Assembly (NCBI RefSeq): GCF_028867935.1
Contig: NZ_JAPQNS010000001.1
Span: forward strand, 992,001-1,056,000
Direction of reading: 5' to 3'
Origin: Flavobacterium sp. SUN052
GTDB lineage: Bacteria; Bacteroidota; Bacteroidia; Flavobacteriales; Flavobacteriaceae
DNA: 64,000 bases
Part shown: piece by piece, positions 25,566-34,462 of the stretch
Layout: the number at the start of each line of letters is the position of its first letter
How positions within the stretch are numbered: position 1 is the first letter of the stretch
Translations under genes and position numbers: made by a program
The notes under the pieces: model-generated
Databases searched by the model: none
The model's input: only the letters and a program-made list of their open reading frames with translations
Told to the model about the DNA's origin: nothing

Positions 25566-26069
25566 TTAGTTTTCTTTACAATTTTTAGCCAGAAGCGACT
25601 CTAATTCTTTTTTTATGCGGACCAGTCGTACGCTCACATTGGTTTTTGACAGACCGGTGATACTGGCAATCTCCTCGTAGCTTAGTTCATCCAGGTAGAG
25701 AAGCACAATCGCTTTATTGAGGGGTGAAAGCGTAGCAATCGCGTCAAAAAGCGTTTTGATACTTTCCTGAAGCCCATCGGGTGGCGGTTCGGGTACCTGC
25801 TCATGGCGAGCCAACAGGGGCTCGACTTTCCTTTTTTGAGCCGTTCGTTGGTGTGCCAGGGCTGTGTTCAGGCAAACGCGGTACATCCAGGTTGAAAACG
25901 TGGACTGCCCCGTGAACGACGGATAGGATCGCCACAACTGGTAGATCATCTCCTGAAGTAGGTCGGCCCGCTCGTCAGCATCAGGCTGATAGGCCCGACT
26001 GATTCGGTGGGCGATGCCCATGTGCTGATTGAGCTGGTCGAGAAACGTTTTCTGGGTGGCCGTATTCAT
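25566..26069 (-). CDS. ECF-type RNA polymerase sigma-70 factor
   Basis: 167 residues, the normal size of an ECF sigma factor. Region 2 reads DERADLLQEMIYQLWRSYPSF and STFSTWMYRVCLNTALAHQR; region 4 reads LSPLNKAIVLLYLDELSYEE then IASITGLSKTNVSVRLVRIK, the helix-turn-helix contacting the -35 element. The linker (about 82-102) is Pro-rich. The adjacent gene at 24951 encodes a membrane protein likely to hold it inactive. The divergent gene at 26315 is a secreted beta-helix protein 245 bp away; I found no obvious shared promoter. Confidence 0.93.
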   Translation of the reverse strand: MNTATQKTFLDQLNQHMGIAHRISRAYQPDADERADLLQEMIYQLWRSYPSFTGQSTFSTWMYRVCLNTALAHQRTAQKRKVEPLLARHEQVPEPPPDGLQESIKTLFDAIATLSPLNKAIVLLYLDELSYEEIASITGLSKTNVSVRLVRIKKELESLLAKNCKEN

Positions 26070-26314
26070 AAGACTGGTTTCCGTTTGCCGTTGCTTAGTT
26101 AGTAGCCAGGACGCTCAAAAAACTACACGAAAACAAACAGGTTTGCCAAAAAACTGTCGCTAAACCGATCCGATCAGCGAAGGAGAAGTATATAAGTCAA
26201 TTCTGACCACTGGCAAGCAGTCATTTATCGATTTGGAAATTCAGGATAACAACAGTTCATAAAATCTTAATTGTCAGTAATTTTCCGGAGCGGCATCCTT
26301 AGTAACACAGGTTC

Positions 26315-28693
26315 ATGGGGATGCTCCCAACTATTTTCTCTATGCTGAGTCTGAAACGTTTAGTTGTCCTGTTCTTTGGGGTCGTTTGTTCTCCCAGTTA
26401 CGCACAGGACGTTTTTTACGTGGCCGTCAATGGCAACGATACCAATCCCGGAACGGCAAACCGACCGTTGAAAACAGTGGAATCGGCTTTGAAAAAGGTG
26501 ACCAGTGCCCGCAACAAAACCGTAACCATTTACCTGCGATCAGGCCGGTACAATCTGACTAAACCCATTGAGATTACACCGACATTACTGAACGGGCATA
26601 CGCTCGCTATTGCGGCTTATCAGTCGGAGACCGTGGTGCTGAGCGGAGCCGTAGCGGTAGTGCCGCAGTGGCAACCCTACCGGAATAACCTGGTACAGGC
26701 TTCCATTGGCAAGGGGCTCGTTATTGACCAGTTGTATGCAAATGGAAAGCCCCTTACGCTGGCCCGCTATCCTAACGTCGACAGCACCGCCCGGGTGTTC
26801 AACGGCACCTCTGCTGATGCAATTAGCCGAGAACGGGTAAAAAACTGGGCCGATCCGGCGGGTGGCTACGTACATGCTTTACACCAGGCGGAATGGGGTG
26901 ATTTTCATTACCGTATTCTGGGGAAAATGGGCGATAGTCTGCAACTGGAAGGAGGCTGGCAGAATAATCGGCCAGCGCCAATGCACAAAGAATACCGCTT
27001 TGTCGAAAACATTTTTGAAGAGCTCGATGCGCCCGGCGAATGGTTCTACAACGCTCGTACGGGCACGTTGTACCTGTATCCACCCACTGGGCTGGACCCC
27101 AAAACGATAACGGTTGAACGATCGGTGCTGGACGACATGATCCGGGTGAAGGGCACGCAGCAAAAGCCGGTTGAAAACGTCACCCTGTCCGGCTTAACGT
27201 TTACCGGAACCAACCGCACATTTATGCTTACGCGGGAGCCCCTGCTCCGCAGCGACTGGCGAATCTATAGGGGCGGAGCCATACTCACCGAGGGTAGCCG
27301 TAACATTACAATTCGCAACTGTACGTTCCAAAACCTGGGCGGTAATGCTGTATTTATCAGTAAGTTCAACCGGAACGTAGTCATTGAGCATAATTACATC
27401 CACCACATCGGTGGTAACGCCATTTCATTCGTTGGTGATACGGCAGCCGTACGTTCTCCGGTTTTTCGGTATGGCGATTCGGTGCCAGTCGAAAAAATGG
27501 ACAGGACTCCCGGCCCCAAAACGGACAACTACCCGGCCCAGTGCCGTGCTCATGATAACCTGATCCATGCTATCGGAACCATCGAAAAACAGGTGGCTGG
27601 GTTTGAAATCAGCATGGCGATGGATATTACCCTGAGCCATAATACCATTTACCACGTGCCTCGTTCGGGTATCAACGTAGGCGATGGCTGCTGGGGTGGC
27701 CACATAATCGAATTCAACGACGTATTCGACACCGTGCTGGAGACCGGTGACCACGGCGCGTTTAACTCCTGGGGGCGTGATCGGTTCTGGTTGCCGGGCA
27801 TTAACGATGTGAATGCGTTGGTTGAGAAATACCCTGACCTCCCACTGCTGGACGTTATCAAACCCATCACCCTACGGAACAACCGATTCCATTGTGAACA
27901 CGGCTGGGACATTGACCTGGACGATGGGAGCAGCAACTACTATATCTACAACAACCTATGCCTGAACGGTGGCCTGAAGCTCCGGGAAGGATTCAACAGG
28001 GTGGTCGAGAATAACATTCTGGTCAATAACACCTTCCATCCGCACGTATGGTACGCCAAAAGCATGGATGTATTCAGGCACAACATCGTCACGGCGGAGT
28101 ACGCCCCCATCCGAGTTCCAATCTGGGGCAAAGAAGTAGACTATAATTTCTTCATCCAGCAGGCGGCTTTACGGGCGGCTCAGGTTAACAAAACTGACCT
28201 CCATAGTCAGCAGGGCAACCCATTGTTTGTGAATGATGCCGCTGGTGATTTTTCTGTTAAACCCGGCTCACCAGCGCTGGCCGTTGGTTTTAAGAACGTT
28301 CTGATGAACGAGTTTGGCGTGGTGAGCCCTACCCTAAAACAAAAGGCCCCTAAACCGCCGATCACTGTTGTTCGAACACTCGAAGACGGTAACGCAGGCA
28401 TGACAACCGAATGGCTGGGGGCTACGCTCAAAAACATTGAAACCTTGGGCGAGCAATCAGCCTCCGGTTTACCCGACAAGCAGGGCGTACTCGTTGTGAA
28501 GGTTTCCCCCAACAGCCTGGCCGAGCGAAATGGCCTGGAGGGCGGGGATGCGATCCGGCAGATCAACGGCAAGCCCGTTGCCAACGTAGCCGAAATGCTG
28601 AACGCCCTTCAGGTCATTATGTGGCAAGGCAACGCTCAGGCTACCGTTTGGCACAACCAACAGTCGAAAGAGGTACGATTACGGCTGAAATAG
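26315..28693 (+). CDS. Secreted right-handed beta-helix protein with C-terminal PDZ domain
   Basis: 792 residues. ATGs at 26315, 26321 and 26342 are all in frame; the last begins a compact signal peptide MLSLKRLVVLFFGVVC ending SYAQ. FYVAVNGNDTNPGTANRPLK is the usual opening of DUF1565/pectate-lyase-like beta-helix proteins, and repeats such as NITIRNCTFQNLGGNAVFIS, NVVIEHNYIHHIGGNAISF and DITLSHNTIYHVPRSGINVG (about 325-460) form the solenoid rungs. Between 530 and 600 come further N-rich rungs. Residues 715-792 are a PDZ domain (GVLVVKVSPNSLAERNGLEG, AIRQINGKPV). The N-terminal layout recalls GH141-like glycoside hydrolases, but catalytic residues cannot be assigned. Periplasmic or surface carbohydrate handling is the likely role. 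Confidence 0.85.
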   Translation: MGMLPTIFSMLSLKRLVVLFFGVVCSPSYAQDVFYVAVNGNDTNPGTANRPLKTVESALKKVTSARNKTVTIYLRSGRYNLTKPIEITPTLLNGHTLAIAAYQSETVVLSGAVAVVPQWQPYRNNLVQASIGKGLVIDQLYANGKPLTLARYPNVDSTARVFNGTSADAISRERVKNWADPAGGYVHALHQAEWGDFHYRILGKMGDSLQLEGGWQNNRPAPMHKEYRFVENIFEELDAPGEWFYNARTGTLYLYPPTGLDPKTITVERSVLDDMIRVKGTQQKPVENVTLSGLTFTGTNRTFMLTREPLLRSDWRIYRGGAILTEGSRNITIRNCTFQNLGGNAVFISKFNRNVVIEHNYIHHIGGNAISFVGDTAAVRSPVFRYGDSVPVEKMDRTPGPKTDNYPAQCRAHDNLIHAIGTIEKQVAGFEISMAMDITLSHNTIYHVPRSGINVGDGCWGGHIIEFNDVFDTVLETGDHGAFNSWGRDRFWLPGINDVNALVEKYPDLPLLDVIKPITLRNNRFHCEHGWDIDLDDGSSNYYIYNNLCLNGGLKLREGFNRVVENNILVNNTFHPHVWYAKSMDVFRHNIVTAEYAPIRVPIWGKEVDYNFFIQQAALRAAQVNKTDLHSQQGNPLFVNDAAGDFSVKPGSPALAVGFKNVLMNEFGVVSPTLKQKAPKPPITVVRTLEDGNAGMTTEWLGATLKNIETLGEQSASGLPDKQGVLVVKVSPNSLAERNGLEGGDAIRQINGKPVANVAEMLNALQVIMWQGNAQATVWHNQQSKEVRLRLK

Positions 28694-28721
28694 GCGATCG
28701 TGCCTTCTGCTTAAAAGAATC

Positions 28722-31409
28722 CTACTCCGTCCGCAAGCTCTTTATCGGATTCATTAGAGCTGTGCGGACTGCCTGAAAGCTGACGGTGACAAAGGCAATC
28801 AGAATGGCGGCAACGGCTGCGATACCAAACGTCCAGATACTAATGTCGATGCGATAGGTATAGTTTTCGAGCCATTGCTGCATGGCGTACCAGGCTGCTG
28901 GAAAGGCGAAAATAAACGACAGGGCAACCAGTTTCAGAAAATCGGAGGATAGGAGCTGAATGATGCTCGACGTGGAGGCACCCAGCACTTTTCGGATACC
29001 AATTTCTTTGGTGCGCCGTTCGGCCGAGAGGGTTGCCAGACCAAACAGGCCAATGCAGGAAATGAAAATGGTCAGAATGGCGCCAAATAGCATAATCTGT
29101 TTCCATTTGGCTTCCGATTCATAGCGTTTCAGGTTTTCATCGTCCATAAACGTGTATGCGTACGGGTTGAGCGGAAACAGTTTTCGGAAGGTTCGTTCAA
29201 TGTGTTTGAGGCTGGCAGTGACGTTGGCAGGCTTAATTTTTATGAAGGCCTTCCCATACGAATTACCCGGTTTCATGGTGAACAGCTGCGGAGGGATTTT
29301 CTGGTTCAGTGCATTGACATGATGATCCCTTACGACCCCCACAACCTGGTATTTTTCGCCTTTGTTGTACCAGAAATCAACAACCTGACCAATGGGGTTT
29401 TTCCAGCCCGCTTTTTTCACAAACGTTTCGTTTACCAATACCGATCGCGTGGAATCAGAGGGAAAATCAGCCGAGAAATTCCGGCCTTTCACAATCGGGA
29501 TTTTAAAGAGTGGCAAGAACGTGGGGTTAATGGTTTCATAAACGAAATTGATCTCGGTTCCGCCAGTTGCTTTTGCCACGGTCATCCACATGCCCCCGTT
29601 TTTGGGTGCCATGTCAATAATATTAGGGTTTTTCAGCAGTTCATCTTTCCACAGCGTTACTTCCTGGCGCGTCAGGCCCGACTTTCCCACGCTGACTACG
29701 CCTTTGTCGTCGTAGCCTAAATCTTTGGTAGTGATGTAATTGAACTGGTACTGGATCGTGAGGGTGGCAATAATCAGGAAAGAAGCCAGCGAAAACTGGA
29801 ACACAACCAGCGACTTCTGGAGGTAGTTTTTGCCGGAAAGGTTAAACCGGTTATACAAAGTCTGAACGGGACTATAGTTCGATAGAACCAGCGCGGGGTA
29901 GAAGCCTGCCAGAAAACCCGTAGTCAGAAAAAGGCCGAGATAACCCAACACCAGCCAAACATCAAACAGATACGAGAGGGCGAGTGATTTGTTCGCGAGT
30001 TGGTTAAACGTGGGTAGAACCAGCAGCACCAACCCCAGCGCCAGTAAAAACGCGCAAAAACAAAGTAGAAAGGACTCGCCCAAAAACTGGATCGTCAGTT
30101 GCAAACGGCCACTACCCACCACTTTTCGGACGCCAATTTCTTTGGCCCGTTTCAGGGACCGGGCAATAGTCAGATTGACAAAGTTGATACAGGCAATTAA
30201 CAAAATAAACAGCGCAATACCCGTCAGAATATATGAGTAAGTAGGGTTGCTTTGATCCGCCAGCCCGTTGGTGGCGGGTAGGTCGGTGCTCAGGTGCATG
30301 TCGGTAAACGGCTGTAATTGATACGACACCTTGTTTTTGAACCCGAATTTTTCGGATTGCATTTTGATGGCTTCTCTGGCATCGGCCAGATAAATTTGGT
30401 TCATTTTAGCCTCGACAGCCTTGATACGCTCGGGCGTGAGATCTGCCCTTGGGTTCAAGACCACAAACGTATTCTGGAACACATTAAACCAGTTTTCTGG
30501 ATTCGCCAGTTCGTTTGCACTGACAATCATCGGGAGCAGTAAATCGAATTTGACCGACGAATTTTGAGGGCATTTTTTGCTGACACCCGTCACGGTATAC
30601 GGCTCGAAAATCGCATTCTCGCCATACGAACTTTTGAGCGAAAGCGTTTTGCCCAGCGCATCAGTTGTGCCAAACTGTTTTACGGCCAGTTCCTCCGAAA
30701 TCACAGCCGAATGCGGTTCCTTCAGGGCTGTTTTGGGATTGCCGCTAAGCAGGGGGAAAGAAAACACAGAAAAGAAACTGGAATCGGCAGCAAAGGCTTC
30801 CTGACTGATAACCTCATTGCCGCGTTTCATGTCGTGTCGGTCGCCCTGGTACCGCACAAACGACTGAATTTCCGGAATTCCCGCGCTAAATTTTGGCCCC
30901 TGAAAATGGCCGGTATTCGATTGTTTAAACTCCAGCTTTCCAGCGGGCGACACCTCCTGGCTCGTTATCCGGTAGATGTGGGGGTTGTTGGCATGAAACC
31001 GGTCGTAGCTGACTTCATCTTTGGTATACAGCATAATCAGCATGGCAGCTGCCAGACCGATGCTCAGGCCAATGACATTGATAACCGAATACGCCTTGTT
31101 ATGAGCCAGCGTTCTGACAGCGATTTTGAGGTAATTACGGATCATACTGGGAGATAGTAACGCTTGGGTTGAAGCAGATGAGGGATAGGGAGACGGTTTT
31201 CGCTTGAGAAAAAATGGGTTGATGTAATGCACAACGGCCACCGCAAATTCGCGACCGGCACGGGCCTTGCCAACCTGATTTATACGCTTGTAAAACACTT
31301 CGTGCAAATCGCCCTGCACATCTTCTAGCAGGTGAGGAGCACAGCACCATTCGAGCAGCGCGTCGGCCCAACGGGGTGGTCTGGCTGGTTTTTGTGGTTC
31401 GGTTTTCAT
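28722..31409 (-). CDS. Duplicated FtsX/MacB-type permease with prefix domain (padR operon 2)
   Basis: 895 residues. The prefix (1-88) reads PPRWADALLEWCCAPHLLED and VQGDLHEVFYKR, close to the prefix of the permease at 2391 (CAPHL) and more distant from the pair at 15218-20577 (HPENTLEEVEGDLD). The core starts at Met89 (MIRNYLKIAVRT); the first FtsX core has EIGVRKVVGSGR and the second EIGIRKVLGAS; the C-terminus is NPIKSLRTE, the most divergent tail of the ten. It begins 16 bp after the padR stop, so it is probably co-transcribed with padR. It converges on the beta-helix gene with 28 bp between the stops and no clear terminator. Confidence 0.93.
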   Translation of the reverse strand: MKTEPQKPARPPRWADALLEWCCAPHLLEDVQGDLHEVFYKRINQVGKARAGREFAVAVVHYINPFFLKRKPSPYPSSASTQALLSPSMIRNYLKIAVRTLAHNKAYSVINVIGLSIGLAAAMLIMLYTKDEVSYDRFHANNPHIYRITSQEVSPAGKLEFKQSNTGHFQGPKFSAGIPEIQSFVRYQGDRHDMKRGNEVISQEAFAADSSFFSVFSFPLLSGNPKTALKEPHSAVISEELAVKQFGTTDALGKTLSLKSSYGENAIFEPYTVTGVSKKCPQNSSVKFDLLLPMIVSANELANPENWFNVFQNTFVVLNPRADLTPERIKAVEAKMNQIYLADAREAIKMQSEKFGFKNKVSYQLQPFTDMHLSTDLPATNGLADQSNPTYSYILTGIALFILLIACINFVNLTIARSLKRAKEIGVRKVVGSGRLQLTIQFLGESFLLCFCAFLLALGLVLLVLPTFNQLANKSLALSYLFDVWLVLGYLGLFLTTGFLAGFYPALVLSNYSPVQTLYNRFNLSGKNYLQKSLVVFQFSLASFLIIATLTIQYQFNYITTKDLGYDDKGVVSVGKSGLTRQEVTLWKDELLKNPNIIDMAPKNGGMWMTVAKATGGTEINFVYETINPTFLPLFKIPIVKGRNFSADFPSDSTRSVLVNETFVKKAGWKNPIGQVVDFWYNKGEKYQVVGVVRDHHVNALNQKIPPQLFTMKPGNSYGKAFIKIKPANVTASLKHIERTFRKLFPLNPYAYTFMDDENLKRYESEAKWKQIMLFGAILTIFISCIGLFGLATLSAERRTKEIGIRKVLGASTSSIIQLLSSDFLKLVALSFIFAFPAAWYAMQQWLENYTYRIDISIWTFGIAAVAAILIAFVTVSFQAVRTALMNPIKSLRTE

Positions 31410-31425
31410 AAGAAGCCTGGCTGGT

Positions 31426-31764
31426 TCAGCCTGTAATGAGTTGAAATTTGCCCTGTGGAATGGCCTGCCATAGCCGATCCCGAACTTCCTGTATGTCCTG
31501 CAAGGACCGAACGCCCAGCGCCGTTAACGTAAAAAAGCGTTTCCGTCGGCCTCCACGCTCGGCGGTGGCGCCCCCCATTACAGAGGACAAAAACCCTTTT
31601 TCTTCCAATCGATAGAGCGTCGCGTGAACGGCGCTCATGGTAATAGACCGCCCGGTCTGCTGCTGAAGATCTTCCCAGATAACCACGCCATAGGCTTCGG
31701 TAGGACAGGCGGCAACAACCAGCAAAACTATTTCTTCGAACTCACCCAGAAAGGACCTTCGCAT
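31426..31764 (-). CDS. PadR family transcriptional regulator (permease operon 2)
   Basis: 112 residues, the same length as the first PadR (20574-20912) and alignable end to end: MRRSFLGEFEEIVLLVVAA here against MRRTYLGEFEEVVLLMVAI there. It has the winged-helix signature AVHATLYRLEEKGFLSSV and wing GGRRKRFFTLTALG. It leads the transcript that continues into the permease at 28722, with 16 bp between them. The 300-bp region upstream holds two pairs of candidate operators, and the permease operon starting at 32065 diverges from it. The protein would therefore control both its own permease and the four-gene run, an inference from position and repeats. Confidence 0.93.
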   Translation of the reverse strand: MRRSFLGEFEEIVLLVVAACPTEAYGVVIWEDLQQQTGRSITMSAVHATLYRLEEKGFLSSVMGGATAERGGRRKRFFTLTALGVRSLQDIQEVRDRLWQAIPQGKFQLITG

Positions 31765-31871
31765 AGCGCTAGCGGACAGAAATGATTAGTTGTAATTATG
31801 CAAAACAAATCTCCTGCCAAACTGAAAAACACCCTTTTTTATCGGTTTGGAGCTTACTGGCCACATTCGCC

Positions 31872-31957
31872 TGTACGATTTCGGACAGTAAATGTCCAGT
31901 AGTGTACGGCCAGTTTCTGCCTGTCCAGAACCGAACGGCACCGTCCGTTTGCGGACA
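31872..31957. promoter_or_regulatory. Two pairs of inverted repeats, candidate PadR operator 2
   Basis: Four sites of the form (T/C)GTCC-N6-GGACA: TGTAC-N6-GGACA (31872-31887), TGTCC-N6-GTACG (31893-31908), TGTCC-N6-GAACG (31922-31937) and CGTCC-N6-GGACA (31942-31957). Sites one and four are the best matches; two and three have one good half. Centres within a pair are 21 and 20 bp apart. The outer edges lie 108 bp from the padR start (31764) and 108 bp from the permease start (32065). The remainder of the 300-bp intergenic region shows nothing else I can support. Confidence 0.55.
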
Positions 31958-32064
31958 TATTTTCGGTAGAACTAATGTGAAACTAGCTGATTAATAGTAT
32001 ACTATGTTTCTGGTATGGTGTTTGGGCTTGCTTTTAAACAAGCCGTACAAGCCGCTCAACTCCC

Positions 32065-34449
32065 ATGCTCAGCAACTACTTCATAATCGCCTGGCGAAAC
32101 CTGGTTCGCAACAAGGCATACGCATCAATCAATGTGCTGGGGCTGGCCCTGAGCCTGACCTGTGGCATTCTCATTTTTACACTCGTTAATTATCATTATA
32201 GCGTTGACCGGTTCCACACCCATGCCGACCGAATTTATCGGGTGGTGATGGAAACCCACCACGAAGGAGTTGGCTACTCGTCGGGGGTGTATTCGCCACT
32301 GGGCCGGGTGATTCGCGATGAACAAACGTTTGCTGAAAAAACAGCTCGTGTGCTGTCGGTAAACGGGGCGGTACTCAGGGTGCCTAATGCTGGCAAGGTC
32401 GACAAATACCGGTCAGACGTGGTGTTTGCCGAAAGCGACTTCTTCTCCATTCTCGATTTTCCCCTGATTCAGGGCGACGCCCAAACGGCACTCAACGCCC
32501 CCAACACCGCACTATTGACGGAGCGGATGGCGCAGAAGTTTTTCGGGACAGCTAACCCGATGGGCAAAACCTTTCGATTCGATAATCGGATGGATTTCAC
32601 CGTGACGGGCGTGCTTAAAAACCTCCCCGCCAACACCGACCGAAAGGAAGAAATTTACCTTTCATTTGCCAACGCGAAGCAGTATGACGAGTACTTCAAT
32701 GAGCAGAACTGGGGCAACTATTCAGGGGCTATGCAAGTGTTCACCCTGCTGAAACCGGCTACCACCGTGGCAACGGCGGAGAGTGCGCTGACCAGCGTCA
32801 TGAAAAAATACGTGACCGACGACAGTAATAACCACAACGTACTCAAGCTTCAGCCCCTGGCCGATATTCACCTCAACACCGATTACAGCGGTCGTATCGA
32901 CAAAACGAATCTATGGGTGCTGTCGCTGATTGGATTCTTGCTGATTGTTGTAGCCTGCGTCAACTTCATTAACCTGGCAACGGCACAGGCGCTCAAACGG
33001 GCCAAGGAGATTGGCGTTCGGAAAGTGTTGGGAAGCAGACCGGTGCAGCTTTTCTGGCAGTTTATGGCCGAAACAAGCCTGATCAGTGCAGTGGCCACCC
33101 TAATTGCCCTGGGTGCGGCCTGTCTGACGCTGCCTTTACTCAGTCAACTACTGCAAACGGAACTGGCAATCAATCTGTTTGGCGACCTGAAACTTTCGGT
33201 ATTTCTGCTTTTGTCGGCGCTGGTGGTCTCCTTCCTGTCGGGGGCATACCCCGGTCTGGTGCTGGCGGGTTTCAGGCCGGTGCTAGCGCTGAGTGGACGA
33301 CTGGCGCAACGGCACATCGGTGGTTTTCCCTTACGGCGGGTGCTGGTAGTGGGTCAGTTAGCCTTGTCGCAGCTGCTGATTATTGGCACCATTGTCATCA
33401 CCAATCAGATGCGCTATGCCAGAAGCGCAAACCTGGGTTTTGCGAAAGAAGGCATTGTGATGATGCCCTTGCCGGTTCAGGAAACCGCTAAAATGAGTAC
33501 GTTGAAATCGCAGTTTATGCAACTGCCGGGGGTCGAAAACGTGTCATTCTGTTTCCAGGCCCCGGCTGACCAAGACATCAATGCTACAACGGTTCGCTTT
33601 GGGGGACGGGCTCAGGATGAGAACTTCCTGATCATTACAAAAGATGCCGACGAGGAGTATGTGCCTACGTTCAAGCTGACGATGCTGGCGGGCCGGAACA
33701 TCACCCATTCGGATACGACCAACGAGTACGTTTTGAATGAAGCGGCTCTGAAAGCACTAAATGTGAAATCACCCCAGGAAGCCATCGGCCAGATGCTTTA
33801 CACCAGCAAAGGGCGCCGGAAAGGCCCTATTGTGGGTGTGATGAAGGATTTTCATAATGGGTCCTTTCGGCAGTCGATTCCGCCCATCTGCATCCGGGCT
33901 AATGCTGGAGACTACATCTCCTGTGCGGTGCGGATTAACCTAAGCTCTACGCGGACCGCGCTGCCGGCAATGGAAAAAATCTGGACGAAAACCTTCCCGG
34001 AATTCATTTACTCGCATCAGTTTCTGGACGAGCGAATCGCTGATTTCTACGCCCTGGATGAGCTGATGCTGACATTGCTGACCGTTTTTGCACTGATTGC
34101 CATTTTCATTGGCTGTCTGGGTCTGTTCGGTTTGGTATCGTTCATGGCCGCTCAAAAAACTAAGGAGATTGGTGTTCGGAAAGTGTTGGGGGCCAGCGTA
34201 CCCTCTATTCTGTGGCTGTTTGGGCAGGAATTTGTCCGGCTCACGCTGGTGGCCATCGTCATTGCCTCGCCCATAGCGTGGTACGCCATGAATCGCTGGC
34301 TCCAGAACTTTCAATATAAAGTCGACATTGCCTGGTGGGTGTTTGTACTGTCTGGTTTGCTGGCGGTTAGCATCGCCCTGCTCACGGTAAGTTTCCAGAG
34401 TGTAAAAGCCGCCCTGATGAACCCAGTGAAATCATTGAGAAATGAATAA
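32065..34449 (+). CDS. Duplicated FtsX/MacB-type permease, first gene of four-permease operon
   Basis: 794 residues, prefix-less (MLSNYFIIAWRNLVRNKAYA). TM1 near 21-43; first FtsX core EIGVRKVLGSR near 313 and second EIGVRKVLGAS near 703; tail NPVKSLRNE. Its periplasmic domains and the phrase LLIVVACVNFINLATAQ resemble the permease at 15218-17872, so the prefix was gained or lost within one subfamily. It is the nearest gene to the right-hand operator pair and probably carries the promoter of the run. Thirteen bases separate its stop from the next start. Confidence 0.93.
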   Translation: MLSNYFIIAWRNLVRNKAYASINVLGLALSLTCGILIFTLVNYHYSVDRFHTHADRIYRVVMETHHEGVGYSSGVYSPLGRVIRDEQTFAEKTARVLSVNGAVLRVPNAGKVDKYRSDVVFAESDFFSILDFPLIQGDAQTALNAPNTALLTERMAQKFFGTANPMGKTFRFDNRMDFTVTGVLKNLPANTDRKEEIYLSFANAKQYDEYFNEQNWGNYSGAMQVFTLLKPATTVATAESALTSVMKKYVTDDSNNHNVLKLQPLADIHLNTDYSGRIDKTNLWVLSLIGFLLIVVACVNFINLATAQALKRAKEIGVRKVLGSRPVQLFWQFMAETSLISAVATLIALGAACLTLPLLSQLLQTELAINLFGDLKLSVFLLLSALVVSFLSGAYPGLVLAGFRPVLALSGRLAQRHIGGFPLRRVLVVGQLALSQLLIIGTIVITNQMRYARSANLGFAKEGIVMMPLPVQETAKMSTLKSQFMQLPGVENVSFCFQAPADQDINATTVRFGGRAQDENFLIITKDADEEYVPTFKLTMLAGRNITHSDTTNEYVLNEAALKALNVKSPQEAIGQMLYTSKGRRKGPIVGVMKDFHNGSFRQSIPPICIRANAGDYISCAVRINLSSTRTALPAMEKIWTKTFPEFIYSHQFLDERIADFYALDELMLTLLTVFALIAIFIGCLGLFGLVSFMAAQKTKEIGVRKVLGASVPSILWLFGQEFVRLTLVAIVIASPIAWYAMNRWLQNFQYKVDIAWWVFVLSGLLAVSIALLTVSFQSVKAALMNPVKSLRNE

Positions 34450-34462
34450 ATACGAACACTAA

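Noticed and set aside
31774..31778. Extra GGACA half-site just upstream of the second padR start
   Set aside because: No matching TGTCC half at six bases; a single five-base match is expected by chance.
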